Source: Paraburkholderia humisilvae (GTDB lineage: Bacteria; Pseudomonadota; Gammaproteobacteria; Burkholderiales; Burkholderiaceae). From it: 64,000 nucleotides of DNA. The notes beneath the pieces were generated by a model. The model made no database searches. It was not told where the DNA came from and saw nothing but the letters and a program-made list of their open reading frames with translations. The DNA lies in the NCBI RefSeq assembly GCF_902859855.1, contig NZ_CADIKH010000005.1:124001-188000 (forward strand), in the 5' to 3' direction. The stretch's first letter is position 1. The number at the start of each line of letters is the position of its first letter. Position numbers and translations under genes: made by a program. This document shows, in pieces, positions 43,829-52,952 of the stretch.

Positions 43829-46678
43829 ATGACTGATTTATCCAATGGCAGTATTCAACTGAGGCAGGTGCAAAACGACAAGATGGCGCTCGCGCTGAGC
43901 GGCGCGGATGCGGCACCGGGCGGGCGAGACGCGACCGGCACGGACATACCCGCGGACACACCCGCGATCCGTGCGGACAACGATCCGCAGGAAACGGTCG
44001 AATGGCTGGATGCGCTGGAGGGCGTGCTCACGCACGCCGGCAAGGACCGCGCGCAATTCCTGTTTGACCGTCTTGCCGAACATGCGCGTTTGCTCGGCAT
44101 CCAGTCGGCGCGTACGCGCGTGACGCCCTACACGAACACGATCGCGCTCGAGCAGCAGGGCCGCTACCCGGGCAATCTCGAGCTCGAGGAAAAGCTCGCC
44201 GCCGCGTTGCGCTGGAACGCACTCGCGATGGTGGTGCGCGCCAACAAGGCGTATGGCGAGTTGGGCGGCCATATTGCGAGCTACGCGTCCGCAGCGGATC
44301 TTTTCGAAGTCGGCTTCAACCACTTTTTCCGGGCGGCGGCACCCGGCGCGGAAGCGGGCATCGGCGGCGACCTCGTGTACTTCCAGCCGCATTCCTCACC
44401 GGGCGTATACGCACGCGCGTTTCTCGAAGGCTTTCTCGACGAAGGACACTTGCGTCACTATCGCCGCGAAATTGCCGGTCCCGGACTGTGCTCGTATCCG
44501 CACCCGTGGCTGATGCCGGACTTCTGGCAGTTCCCAACCGGCTCGATGGGCATCGGTCCGATCAATTCGATTTACCAGGCGCGCTTCATGCGCTATCTGC
44601 AGAATCGCGGCCTCGCGCAGACCGAGGGGCGCACCGTCTGGGGCTTTTTCGGCGACGGCGAAATGGACGAGCCGGAGTCGATCGGCGCGCTGTCGCTGGC
44701 CGCGCGCGAGGGCCTCGACAATCTCGTGTTCGTGATCAACTGCAACCTGCAGCGGCTCGACGGACCCGTGCGCAGCAACGGCCGTATCGTCGACGAGCTT
44801 GAAGCGCAGTTCAACGGCGCGGGCTGGAACGTGATCAAGGTCCTGTGGGGCTCGGGCTGGGACGCGCTGTTTGCGCGCGACAAAACCGGCGCGTTGCTGC
44901 GCGCGTTCTCGCATACCGTGGACGGCCAGTTCCAGACCTTCTCCGCCAACGACGGCGCCTATAACCGCGCGCATTTCTTTGATCGGAATCCGGCGCTTGC
45001 GGCGCTGGTCGAGCAGATGAGCGATGACGACATCGCCAGCTTGCGGCGCGGCGGCCACGACGCGCGCAAGCTGTATGCAGCCTACGCGCAGGCGCGCCAG
45101 CATCGCGGTCAGCCGACCGTGATTCTGGCGAAAACGATGAAGGGCTTCGGCATGGGCACGGGAGGCCAGGGGCGGATGACCACGCATCAGCAGAAAAAGC
45201 TTGGCGTTGACGAACTGAAGGCGTTCCGCGACCGCTTCCGTTTGCCGCTTTCGGACGATGATGTCGAACAGCTGAAGTTCTACAAGCCCGCCGCCGATAG
45301 CCCTGAAATGCAGTACCTGCACGCGCGCCGCGCCGCGCTCGGCGGCTATCTGCCGCGCCGCCAGCGCAGCGCGACACGCGGGCTCGCGGTGCCGCCGCTG
45401 CCGCACTGGGCGCAGTTCGCACTCGACGCGAACGACCGCGAAATCTCGACGACGATGGCGTTGGTGCGGATGCTGACCGCCCTGCTGAAGGACCGCGAAA
45501 TCGGGCAGCGCATCGTGCCGATCGTCGCCGACGAGGCGCGTACGTTCGGCATGGCGAACATGTTCCGCCAGGTCGGTATCTATTCGCCGCTCGGGCAGTT
45601 GTACGAGCCGGAAGACCTCGGCTCGATGCTGTACTACCGCGAGGACACGCGCGGGCAGATTCTCGAGGAAGGTATCTCGGAAGCGGGCGCGGTGTCGTCG
45701 TGGATTTCGGCGGCGACGTCGTACAGCGTGCACGATCTGCCGATGCTGCCGTTCTACATCTACTACTCGATGTTCGGTTTCCAGCGCGTCGGCGACCTGA
45801 TCTGGGCGGCGGCCGATCAACGCGCGCGCGGTTTCCTGATCGGCGCGACGGCCGGCAAGACGACGCTTGGCGGCGAAGGCCTGCAGCATCAGGACGGCAC
45901 CAGCCATCTCGCGGCGTCGACCATTCCGAACTGCCGCGCCTACGATCCGGCTTTCGCGTACGAAGTGGCCGCGATCGTCGATGCGGGGATGCGCGAGATG
46001 GTCGAGGAACAGCGCGACGTGTTCTATTACATGACGGTCACCAACGAGAACTACGCGCAGCCGTCGGTGATGGCCGGGGCTTTCGAGGCGCTGCGCGAGC
46101 CGATCCTGAAGGGAATCTACCGGTTGCCCGACGCTGCCCAGCCGCACAGCGCGCGCGTACAGCTGCTCGGCTCCGGCGCGATCCTGCGCGAAGCGATCGC
46201 CGCACAGCGGATGCTGGCCGACGACTGGCAAATCGAGGCCGCGGTGTGGAGCGTGACGAGCTTTACCGAATTGCAGCGCGACGGGATGGCCGCGGAGCGC
46301 GACGCGCGTCATGCCGGCGCATCGCCCGACTCCTCGGCAGACGTGCCGATACCGTACGTGACGCGCGCGCTTGGCGTGACACAGGGGCCGGTGATTGCCG
46401 CGACCGATTACGTACGCGCCGTGCCCGAACTGATTCGTGCGTACGTGCCGCGCCGCTATGTGACACTCGGCACGGACGGCTTCGGACGCAGCGACACGCG
46501 CAGCGCGTTGCGTGCGTTCTTCGAAGTGGATCGTGCGTCGATCGTGATCGCCGCGCTGAATGCCCTTGCTGATGATGGCGAAATTGATCGGGCCGTCGTA
46601 CGCGATGCGATTGCGCGTTACCGGAGCGGCGATGCGAGCCGTGGCGATGCCACCCGGATGCCGCCATGGCAACGCTGA
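43829..46678 (+). CDS. Homodimeric 2-oxo-acid dehydrogenase E1 (AceE/MdeB type)
   Basis: A 949-residue thiamine-diphosphate enzyme of the AceE family, decarboxylating pyruvate or a close 2-oxo acid such as 2-oxobutyrate and passing the acyl group to a lipoyl E2. The TPP site is [20 protein letters not shown] with [18 protein letters not shown]; later blocks include [20 protein letters not shown] and [23 protein letters not shown] lies 6 bases before the ATG at 43829. No E2 or E3 gene is near, unlike the housekeeping aceEF-lpd operon. Divergence from an Lrp regulator points to an MdeB-like role in amino-acid breakdown. The N-terminal 35 residues are an extra polar leader. Confidence 0.9.
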   Translation: MTDLSNGSIQLRQVQNDKMALALSGADAAPGGRDATGTDIPADTPAIRADNDPQETVEWLDALEGVLTHAGKDRAQFLFDRLAEHARLLGIQSARTRVTPYTNTIALEQQGRYPGNLELEEKLAAALRWNALAMVVRANKAYGELGGHIASYASAADLFEVGFNHFFRAAAPGAEAGIGGDLVYFQPHSSPGVYARAFLEGFLDEGHLRHYRREIAGPGLCSYPHPWLMPDFWQFPTGSMGIGPINSIYQARFMRYLQNRGLAQTEGRTVWGFFGDGEMDEPESIGALSLAAREGLDNLVFVINCNLQRLDGPVRSNGRIVDELEAQFNGAGWNVIKVLWGSGWDALFARDKTGALLRAFSHTVDGQFQTFSANDGAYNRAHFFDRNPALAALVEQMSDDDIASLRRGGHDARKLYAAYAQARQHRGQPTVILAKTMKGFGMGTGGQGRMTTHQQKKLGVDELKAFRDRFRLPLSDDDVEQLKFYKPAADSPEMQYLHARRAALGGYLPRRQRSATRGLAVPPLPHWAQFALDANDREISTTMALVRMLTALLKDREIGQRIVPIVADEARTFGMANMFRQVGIYSPLGQLYEPEDLGSMLYYREDTRGQILEEGISEAGAVSSWISAATSYSVHDLPMLPFYIYYSMFGFQRVGDLIWAAADQRARGFLIGATAGKTTLGGEGLQHQDGTSHLAASTIPNCRAYDPAFAYEVAAIVDAGMREMVEEQRDVFYYMTVTNENYAQPSVMAGAFEALREPILKGIYRLPDAAQPHSARVQLLGSGAILREAIAAQRMLADDWQIEAAVWSVTSFTELQRDGMAAERDARHAGASPDSSADVPIPYVTRALGVTQGPVIAATDYVRAVPELIRAYVPRRYVTLGTDGFGRSDTRSALRAFFEVDRASIVIAALNALADDGEIDRAVVRDAIARYRSGDASRGDATRMPPWQR

Positions 46679-46839
46679 GCGGCCGTGCGCTCAAGCAGGC
46701 TCGTTGAGGTTTGACTGAGGGTTGACCGAGGGTTGACGACGTTTCGGGACGGTTGTCGACAAGCGGGACGGGCGGCCAGGCTGGCGCCCGTCCCGCGTTT
46801 CGTCATACGTTCAGGCTCGGGCACGCCCGGCGCGCGGTG

Positions 46840-47559
46840 TTACGAGCGTACGCCGAAGAAGCTGTGCCACAGCGTATCGAAGAAGCCGGCGGGTTTTTTG
46901 CCACGCGCCCCCGGTTTACCGCCGTTGCCGCGCGGCGTCACGGCCGCGGCCGCGGTCGTGCTGCGCGAGCGCGGCGCGGTTTTCCGGCGCACGCCGTTTG
47001 CATGCGCCGCGCCGGCGCGCGATTGATGCAGCGCCCAGACGCTGTCCGCGATGCGCGCCGCGAGGTGCGGCGGGCAATCGCGGCCGAGCAGCACGCCGAA
47101 AATCACGTCACGGCCATAGCCTTGCTCGACAAAGCGCATCGCGAACGTGACGCGCTCCGCGTATTGCGCGTCGGCTGCGGCGTCTTCGGCGCGCTGGCGC
47201 CGCGCCCGCTCCGATCTTTCGTGGTCGCGCTGCCGCTGCTGTTCCTGTTGCTGCTGGTGGTGCTGCTGCTGGTGGTGCTGCTGCTGGTGTTGCTGGTGCT
47301 GCCGTTCCTGATGGCGCTTATGCTGTGTCTGCCAGCGATGCATCTCACTCGCATAGACCGAGTCGTAGACCTTGCGCTTTTCCGGGTCGGACAGGATTTC
47401 GTACGCGTCCTTGATGTCGAGGAACGTTGTGCGCGCGGCTTCCTCGTTGCCGGCATTGCGGTCGGGGTGCCATTTCATTGCGGCTTTGCGATACGCACGC
47501 TTGATTTCGGCGGCGCTCGCGTCTTCCGCTACGCCTAGCTTCGTATAAAGGGTTGCCAT
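46840..47559 (-). CDS. J-domain co-chaperone with Gln/His-rich linker
   Basis: A 239-residue protein. Residues 1-68 are a complete J domain: LYTKLGVAEDASAAEIKRAY, KAAMKWHPDRNAG with the essential HPD, and AYEILSDPEKRKVYD. It should stimulate the ATPase of DnaK. Next is a low-complexity Gln/His-rich tract (about residues 78-112), then a helical region with RAEDAAADAQYAERVTFAM and a basic C-terminal tail. It lacks the Gly/Phe and zinc domains of DnaJ, so it is a class C J protein with unknown client. The CAG/CTG-rich tract at 47225-47330 is prone to length change. Confidence 0.85.
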   Translation of the reverse strand: MATLYTKLGVAEDASAAEIKRAYRKAAMKWHPDRNAGNEEAARTTFLDIKDAYEILSDPEKRKVYDSVYASEMHRWQTQHKRHQERQHQQHQQQHHQQQHHQQQQEQQRQRDHERSERARRQRAEDAAADAQYAERVTFAMRFVEQGYGRDVIFGVLLGRDCPPHLAARIADSVWALHQSRAGAAHANGVRRKTAPRSRSTTAAAAVTPRGNGGKPGARGKKPAGFFDTLWHSFFGVRS

Positions 47560-47721
47560 GTCGGGTCGAGGCTCGAGACGGTTCAGGGCATCGTAGCATG
47601 GACGCCACGCTTGCCGCGTGGGCGAGCATACACGCCGCGACAGGAAAGGCAAATGGCCGTCGCGCGGGCAGCGGCCGTTGGGTGTCGGCGCATGGGTCGG
47701 CGCTTGCCGGACGGCCACGGG

Positions 47722-47771
47722 TCCGACCGCGCGCGTGCCGGGCCCGGATGTGCGGCACACGCGCGGTCGGA
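47722..47771 (-). terminator. 19-bp hairpin between two minus-strand genes
   Basis: TCCGACCGCGCGCGTGCCG (47722-47740) pairs with 47753-47771 over 19 bases with one mismatch, around a 12-base loop. It lies 28 bases past the stop of the orphan gene ending at 47799 and before the J-domain gene. There is no T-run. Confidence 0.55.
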
Positions 47772-47798
47772 TGCCTCGATATCCGTGCCGGGCGGCGA

Positions 47799-48386
47799 TC
47801 AGACGGCTGGCTGCCGGGTGCCGCCGAGGAGGCCGCCGAACAGGCTCAGGAGCCCGGTCGGCATGATCGAAACGCTGGCGGCCGCGAACGAACCGCCTCC
47901 CGCCAGCGCGCCCGAGCGTGCCAGCTCGGCGCCGCTGGAGCGCCATGCCGCGCAGTCGTTTACGTGGTCGTAACTCCGGACGCTACTGTTCTCGTAGGAG
48001 CGGCCGTAACCCGACCCATGGTTTGCCCATCCGCCGTATTCACCGCGGCCGCCATAGCCGGCTCCCGATGCGTTTGAACTGACATGCGTCGTTTTTTGCG
48101 TGACGCTGCCGTCGCTGCCGACCCGCGTTTGCGTGGTGGTTTTTTCGAACGCGGCGCCACCGCGGTCATGGCGCGATGCCGAACCGCAGCGCGACGCCTG
48201 CGAGCTTTCGTGATGCGATGCGCACGCATGATGGCTGCCGCCTGCGCCTTGGGTCGCGCCCGCACCCGCGTTCGCGCCCGCACCCGCGTTCGCGCCCGCG
48301 CCGCCGAGGCCCCACGCATTCGCTTCGGCGCAAACGGCGCCGCCGATGTTGCCTTGCAGTAGACTCGCTATCGCTTGAATACACAT
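47799..48386 (-). CDS. Gly/Ser/Ala-rich orphan protein
   Basis: A 195-residue protein starting MCIQAIASLLQGNIGGAVCA, with GAGGAA about 9 bases before the ATG. Residues about 27-50 are a Gly/Ala/Asn low-complexity tract (GGAGANAGAGANAGAGATQG), followed by a His/Ser/Cys segment, a Thr/Ser-rich middle (FEKTTTQTRVGSDGSVTQKT) and Gly/Tyr-rich parts. The C-terminus (SIMPTGLLSLFGGLLGG) is hydrophobic. No signal peptide in the usual form and no known domain. Its leader shares a 23-base palindromic element with the gene at 48545-49153, so the two are probably co-regulated. It may be secreted or surface-bound; that is speculation. Confidence 0.6.
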   Translation of the reverse strand: MCIQAIASLLQGNIGGAVCAEANAWGLGGAGANAGAGANAGAGATQGAGGSHHACASHHESSQASRCGSASRHDRGGAAFEKTTTQTRVGSDGSVTQKTTHVSSNASGAGYGGRGEYGGWANHGSGYGRSYENSSVRSYDHVNDCAAWRSSGAELARSGALAGGGSFAAASVSIMPTGLLSLFGGLLGGTRQPAV

Positions 48387-48413
48387 AACTGTCGTTCCTC
48401 GTGGAGTGTTGAT

Positions 48414-48436
48414 GCCAGATAACCCGTCTGGCCGGG
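48414..48436 (-). promoter_or_regulatory. Shared palindromic leader element, copy 1
   Basis: GCCAGA, seven bases, TCTGGC and CGGG on the plus strand, 28 bases before the ATG at 48386. It is identical at 22 of 23 positions to copy 2 at 49178-49200. In RNA it would form a 6-bp hairpin just upstream of the ribosome binding site. Confidence 0.6.
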
Positions 48437-48544
48437 ATCGTTCGGCACGTGCGACCGCATGCGCCGGTCAATAAGGGTTTGTAGGGTGATTAGCCGTGCG
48501 CACAAGAACATGCGTCGGCGTCAGATCCATTGCCGGGTCGCCGG

Positions 48545-49153
48545 TCAGTCGCGAATGTCGACGCTGAACCTGCGTTCGCTGACCCCGTCGCTCACGTCGG
48601 CAAAGCGATGCAAGTCGATCGGACGGCTCGCCAGCGCAAGCTGTGTGGCGATACGCCGATCCGGGACGCTGTCATCGAAGCGATCGATACCGTACCCAGC
48701 CGGTGTGGAGACGCTGCGGGCGGACGTCCGCTGCACGCTCGACGTCGTGGCATGCATCGCCCCGTCGTTCGATGCGTCGAGGGTCTTCGACGGGGGCCAG
48801 GGGTGGCGACCCTTCAGACTCAGTCCGTTACCGTCGCCGGTTGGTTTGCCGTTATCAAGCCCTAGCCATTCATGCTCGAAATGAGTGTGGACTGCGCCCT
48901 TCTCGCCGAGCATATGGGCGAACCCTTCACCCATCTTCGACAGGATGTGACCGCCCATATCCGGTATGACATGAGCGATGGGCCCAACAATGGGCACATG
49001 GTTGAGAGCCTGCCCGAACGAGGAAAGAAAGGGGCCGTTCAGCGCGTCGTTGAACTTGTTGATGCCCTTGATCATCGGTCCATCGGACGAGTCGTCATCG
49101 CCGTAGTGGGTGCCGGAACTTGCGCGTTGACTATTCGAGAGTGCGGAAATCAC
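48545..49153 (-). CDS. Orphan protein with hydrophobic central segment
   Basis: A 202-residue protein that starts at GTG, with AAGGA 7 bases upstream. The polar N-terminus (SALSNSQRASSGTHYGDDDS) has no signal peptide. The central part, about residues 27-85, is amphipathic and Gly/His-rich (FGQALNHVPIVGPIAHVIPD, ILSKMGEGFAHMLGEKGAV) and could insert in a membrane. The C-terminal half is polar and apparently disordered. I recognise no family. The combination of disordered N-terminus and amphipathic middle is seen in some type III-secreted or harpin-like proteins, but nothing here proves it. It precedes the orphan at 47799-48386 on the same strand and shares its leader element. Confidence 0.6.
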   Translation of the reverse strand: MISALSNSQRASSGTHYGDDDSSDGPMIKGINKFNDALNGPFLSSFGQALNHVPIVGPIAHVIPDMGGHILSKMGEGFAHMLGEKGAVHTHFEHEWLGLDNGKPTGDGNGLSLKGRHPWPPSKTLDASNDGAMHATTSSVQRTSARSVSTPAGYGIDRFDDSVPDRRIATQLALASRPIDLHRFADVSDGVSERRFSVDIRD

Positions 49154-49177
49154 GATCGTGTCCTTGTCATGGATTGC

Positions 49178-49200
49178 GCCAGATAGCCCGTCTGGCCGGG
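49178..49200 (-). promoter_or_regulatory. Shared palindromic leader element, copy 2
   Basis: Same GCCAGA, seven bases, TCTGGC, CGGG block, 25 bases before the GTG at 49153. The only difference from copy 1 is one base (A to G) in the spacer. Confidence 0.6.
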
Positions 49201-49259
49201 TAGGGCGGGCCGGCGACCGCGGCCTGCCAATTACGTTGCGCCGGGTTGTGCGGCGAGCG

Positions 49260-51011
49260 TCAGGGCAACAACCGGTCGAGCAGCGCAGACGAAAAGATGC
49301 GCTGCGGGTCGTACCGGTTCAATATCGTGCGCGCCGCATCCCACCTGCCGGCAGGCGGCTCACCGTCGCTCAGCAACGCCGGAATCGTCGAGCCGATCAT
49401 CGCCGCGTCCTGCCACGCGGCGCCGTCGGTATACGCCCAGCCTTTCGACCACTCCGGCCGCACGGTCGCATACGAGCCCGCATAGTTCGACAGCATCCAT
49501 TGCTCGATTTCACGGTAAAAGCGATTGGCGGCGGGCGTTCCCGGCATCGTCAGGATGTCGAAGTAAATTGCGATGTCCCAGTCCGGCCGGTCGGCGCGCG
49601 GCCTGAGCGGCGACAGCAACGGCACGGCGGCGCCGTTGCCTGCATCGGCCGGCTGGTCGAGGCCGGTCACGCGAATCTCGACCGGTCCGTTCATCGGGTA
49701 CTCGCCGCGTGCGCGGTACACGTCGACGCGGTTCTGATAGAACTGCACGAACTCCGCGACGGCCCGCTGCACGTCGGCGCGCCGCGTGACCACCGCATAG
49801 CCATTGGCGGTCACGCGCAACGTCGACGGACGGATGTATTGCAGCAGATTGCGCGACCAGCCCCAGAGATCGGACGACAGCGTCAGTGCGAGCCCCGCGG
49901 TGACGATGGACATCTGCATCTGACCGAAGAGCGGCGTCAGGTTGCACTCGCCGCGCGTCACGATGCGCTTGACGAGCTCCGACAGCGGCTGCGGTATCGA
50001 ATCAGAAAACGGGTAGTTGAATGGCTGCGTCACCGTGCGTGCAAAAATCGGCTTGACGGGTTGGACGGTCCACACCTTGAGCCACGGGCAGTTCGTGAAC
50101 GGAAACCAGATCGCTTCCATGCGGCCCGACTGGTCGAGAAACGACGCGATCGTGCGCCCGCGCGACCCGCTCGACGCGAACAGTTCCGACGCGGGAATGT
50201 CGACGAAGCTCTGGCAGCGCAGCCGCTGGTTCGCACCGGCCGCGAGCGTCACCTCGACGATCAGAGCACGGCCGACATGCACCAGAAACGCGCCGATTTC
50301 CGGGTCGCTGCGCGTGAATGTGCGCAGTACGTATTGCTGCTTGCCCGCGTCGAACACCACGGCGGTCAGCGACAGGATCAGATTGCTGAGCGAACCGTAT
50401 GTATGCCCCAGCAGCGGTGTTTCGCGCGCGGCGGGAATCGCGGTGCCGTGCGCGCCGATCGCAAGCGCGCCACCAAGCGTGATGTCGCCTGGCGCCGGAC
50501 ATGCGGTGACGCCGAGTCCGTAGGTCTCGAGCGTGGCGAGCAGCGTTTCGAGCGACACGCCGGTCTGCGCGGTCACGCGCGCGGGCCGCGCCGCCGCGTC
50601 GACCCACACCTTCGTTAGCGACCTCGTCATGTCGAGCAGCACGACCTGTGGCGCGGCGCCGCCCGGTTCGACCGTCAGTGGCGACCAGTTGTGCATATAG
50701 CCGCGCGGGCGCACGCGATAACCGGTCGCGCGTGCCCAGTTGACGATCGCGACGATATCCGCGGGCGTGGCGGGCGCCGCGGTCCAGACGTTCGCGATGG
50801 CGATCTCGCCGCTCCAGTTCTGGAACGCTTGCCGGTACAGTGCGATCCCCGACGGAAAGCCAGATGGCGTCGCGCCTGCACCTTGCGCGTGAGCGGCGAT
50901 CTGGCCGATCGGCGTCCATCCGCTCACGACGCCCGCCGCGGCGAGCCGGGCCATGTCGGCGATAAAGGCGCGGCGCGGCGGCGCGGCATCGGTTGGGTGG
51001 TGTTGGGTCAT
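49260..51011 (-). CDS. Cholesterol oxidase-type FAD oxidoreductase, exported
   Basis: A 583-residue flavoprotein of the vanillyl-alcohol-oxidase superfamily with a C-terminal cholesterol-oxidase substrate-binding domain, like Brevibacterium type II cholesterol oxidase with covalent FAD. The N-terminus has a twin-arginine-like signal (PPRRAFIADMARLAAAGVVS, later AAHAQG). The FAD domain reads TPADIVAIVNWARATGYRVR then PRGYMHNWSPLTVEPGG, whose His is the expected covalent FAD site, and PGDITLGGALAIGAHGTAIP. The C-terminal half has PFTNCPWLKVWTVQP. It oxidises 3-beta-hydroxysterols to 3-ketones with H2O2; the natural substrate in this organism is unknown. I start at 51011, since the extra 60 residues upstream look non-coding. 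Confidence 0.85.
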   Translation of the reverse strand: MTQHHPTDAAPPRRAFIADMARLAAAGVVSGWTPIGQIAAHAQGAGATPSGFPSGIALYRQAFQNWSGEIAIANVWTAAPATPADIVAIVNWARATGYRVRPRGYMHNWSPLTVEPGGAAPQVVLLDMTRSLTKVWVDAAARPARVTAQTGVSLETLLATLETYGLGVTACPAPGDITLGGALAIGAHGTAIPAARETPLLGHTYGSLSNLILSLTAVVFDAGKQQYVLRTFTRSDPEIGAFLVHVGRALIVEVTLAAGANQRLRCQSFVDIPASELFASSGSRGRTIASFLDQSGRMEAIWFPFTNCPWLKVWTVQPVKPIFARTVTQPFNYPFSDSIPQPLSELVKRIVTRGECNLTPLFGQMQMSIVTAGLALTLSSDLWGWSRNLLQYIRPSTLRVTANGYAVVTRRADVQRAVAEFVQFYQNRVDVYRARGEYPMNGPVEIRVTGLDQPADAGNGAAVPLLSPLRPRADRPDWDIAIYFDILTMPGTPAANRFYREIEQWMLSNYAGSYATVRPEWSKGWAYTDGAAWQDAAMIGSTIPALLSDGEPPAGRWDAARTILNRYDPQRIFSSALLDRLLP

Positions 51012-51377
51012 TTTTCTTCGAATTCCGTTGGTTCGAATCAGTGAAGCGGTGCCAGCCGGCGCACCTTGGCGGTGCGCCGCGACGCGTTTCGCTCGATGTG
51101 CGTCGCGAATACATGCTAGGTATCGGTGCGCATTGATGGTGATGACTATGTATTGCGACGGCTTCGACGCATCGCCTGCGAGCACGGTGCCAAGCATGGG
51201 CGCGGCGTTCTGGAATAGCGTTCACGCTTCGCGTGTTTTGATAACGGAGGCACTTTGCGGTACGAGCGGGCGGTTAAGCTGCGCGGCTAGGCCCGCTCGC
51301 GCCTCCTCGGCGATCACGCAGCGCGGTGCACATGATGTGTACCGGCGTGGCGATGCGAAAGAGAGGAGGAGCAAACG
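51012..51377. other. Divergent intergenic region
   Basis: A 366-base spacer between the cholesterol oxidase and NTF2-like genes. No gene or repeat was recognised; promoters for both are expected here. Confidence 0.4.
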
Positions 51378-51875
51378 ATGATCGATCGGCAGGCATCCTG
51401 TGCCAACGGCGCGAGACGTGTCGACAGCGTCGATTCGATCCTGTCGCGCCGCGCGACAACGGAAACGGATGAGGATCGGCGCCAGTATGCCCTCGACCTC
51501 GTCGGCCTGGTCCTGCAGGAAGAGCATGCGCAGCGCCTCGACGAATGCTTGCGGCTTTACGCGTTCGACGCGGTCTGGGAAGCGCCGTTACGCAATGTCA
51601 GTTACAGCGGCGCGGTGGCGATCAGGGCGAACTATCTGCGGTTCTTTCACAACGTGCGCGACCTGCGCTTCAAATCGCTCGAGCAGTTCGCGACCGCCGA
51701 GCGCGTGTTCGTCGATTCGCTGGTGCGCTTCACGATCGCGGGCGACGCGCTGGACAATTGTCCGCTGCCGGTTGGCGCGCACGCGCGCGTGCGGCGTTTG
51801 AATACCTTCCACATCGGCGACGGACTGATCCGTCGCGCGACGGGCTATGAAATATGGGAACGGGACGACGCGTGA
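51378..51875 (+). CDS. NTF2-like / SnoaL-type protein
   Basis: A 165-residue protein with GAGGAG before the ATG. Residues 35-160 read as an NTF2-like cone fold: LVLQEEHAQRLDECLRLYAF, AVWEAPLRNVSYSGAVAIRA, VFVDSLVRFTIAGDALDN and RRLNTFHIGDGLIRRATGYE. Proteins of this type bind small hydrophobic ligands or act as simple isomerases. No catalytic residues can be assigned. It is divergent from the cholesterol oxidase, and a shared role in sterol or lipid conversion is possible. Confidence 0.75.
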   Translation: MIDRQASCANGARRVDSVDSILSRRATTETDEDRRQYALDLVGLVLQEEHAQRLDECLRLYAFDAVWEAPLRNVSYSGAVAIRANYLRFFHNVRDLRFKSLEQFATAERVFVDSLVRFTIAGDALDNCPLPVGAHARVRRLNTFHIGDGLIRRATGYEIWERDDA

Positions 51876-51921
51876 TGCGCACGACGCGCATCACGATTAA
51901 CGCATCGCCGCTATGCGTCGG

Positions 51922-52491
51922 TCACTGGTTCCGCGTGACGCGCAGCATGCGTACCAGCGTCGCATCCTTGAACACGGTGTGATGCACGATTGCAGCGAGC
52001 GCATGCAAGCCGATCAGCCAGAACGCCACATTGCCGATCAGAAAATGCGCGTCGTGCAGAAACTGATGCGCGAGCGGGTCCTTTGCGAAGAAGCGCAATT
52101 GCACGCTGGTGCCGGCCAGATGCACCGCGCTACCGCTGGTATTGATCATCGCAATGCCTAACAGCGGTTGAACCAGCACCAGCAGATACAGCGCAAGATG
52201 CGCGAGGCGCGCAAGAAACAGCTGGATGCGACTGTGCGGCAACTCGCGCGGCGTGCCATGCCACAACGTCCACAGCACGCGTAGCACCGACAGGCACAGC
52301 ACGACGGTGCCGGCCCACACATGCACCGCGGTCCAGAATACGCGACTGTCGGACCCTTTGGGTCCGCGGATTTCGATCGCGAAGAGGCCCACTGCGATGG
52401 CGAGCGCGGTCGCCCAATGAAAGAAAATCGCGAGCCGCGACCATGAAGTGGCTGCGGAAGCGGAAGACGAACGGGTTTGGGATATATCCAT
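51922..52491 (-). CDS. Cytochrome b561
   Basis: A 189-residue inner-membrane di-heme cytochrome with four helices. Heme-ligand histidines lie in LAIFFHWATALAIAVGLF, AVHVWAGTVVLCLSVLRVLW, LARLAHLALYLLVLVQPLLG and HDAHFLIGNVAFWLIGLHAL. It probably passes electrons between quinol and a periplasmic partner, as in CybB of E. coli, which acts as a superoxide oxidase. I begin at 52491 (MDISQTRSSS). It shares a 461-base divergent region with budA. Confidence 0.9.
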   Translation of the reverse strand: MDISQTRSSSASAATSWSRLAIFFHWATALAIAVGLFAIEIRGPKGSDSRVFWTAVHVWAGTVVLCLSVLRVLWTLWHGTPRELPHSRIQLFLARLAHLALYLLVLVQPLLGIAMINTSGSAVHLAGTSVQLRFFAKDPLAHQFLHDAHFLIGNVAFWLIGLHALAAIVHHTVFKDATLVRMLRVTRNQ

Positions 52492-52952
52492 AGGTATCTT
52501 ATCGAAAGAGAACGAGGGTGCCGGCTCGCAGCAGCAACGCTGTGATGACGGTGATTGAAACGCAGCGGCGCCGGCTGTTATTCCCACGCGCTGTGCGGAT
52601 AGCTGAACTGTTTTGTAATGGAATGTGTTGGCGTACTTCGCAATGGCATACACCCGCATCGCACGCGTCGCATGTTCTTCCCGCCAGGCCTTGGCGTACG
52701 GCACTGCGTGACGTACGCCAAGCCGTAACGTTCTGAAAACCCGGTGCCGTTCCGGTGCTTCGTGCCGCATTGAAATTTTCGTGCACGACGAAAAGCCCAT
52801 CGTATTTCGCGAAGGCACACTTGCCCGCAATGCGGCCTGCAATCTTGCCGCATCTGTGGCTGCCCGCCCCGCATGAGATTCCGGTAAGCGTTGCGCTTCC
52901 TCTTCGTGCCAGCGGCGTGCGGCGTCCCTCTATTCGCAAGCATGAGGATGCA
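52492..52952. promoter_or_regulatory. Divergent control region of cytochrome b561 and budA
   Basis: A 461-base spacer. It contains a perfect inverted repeat, CTTGGCGTACG (52690-52700) and CGTACGCCAAG (52712-52722), with an 11-base spacer, so half-sites are 22 bases or two helical turns apart, as expected for a dimeric regulator. The frame 52755-52952 is continuous with budA but lacks start signals. Confidence 0.55.
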
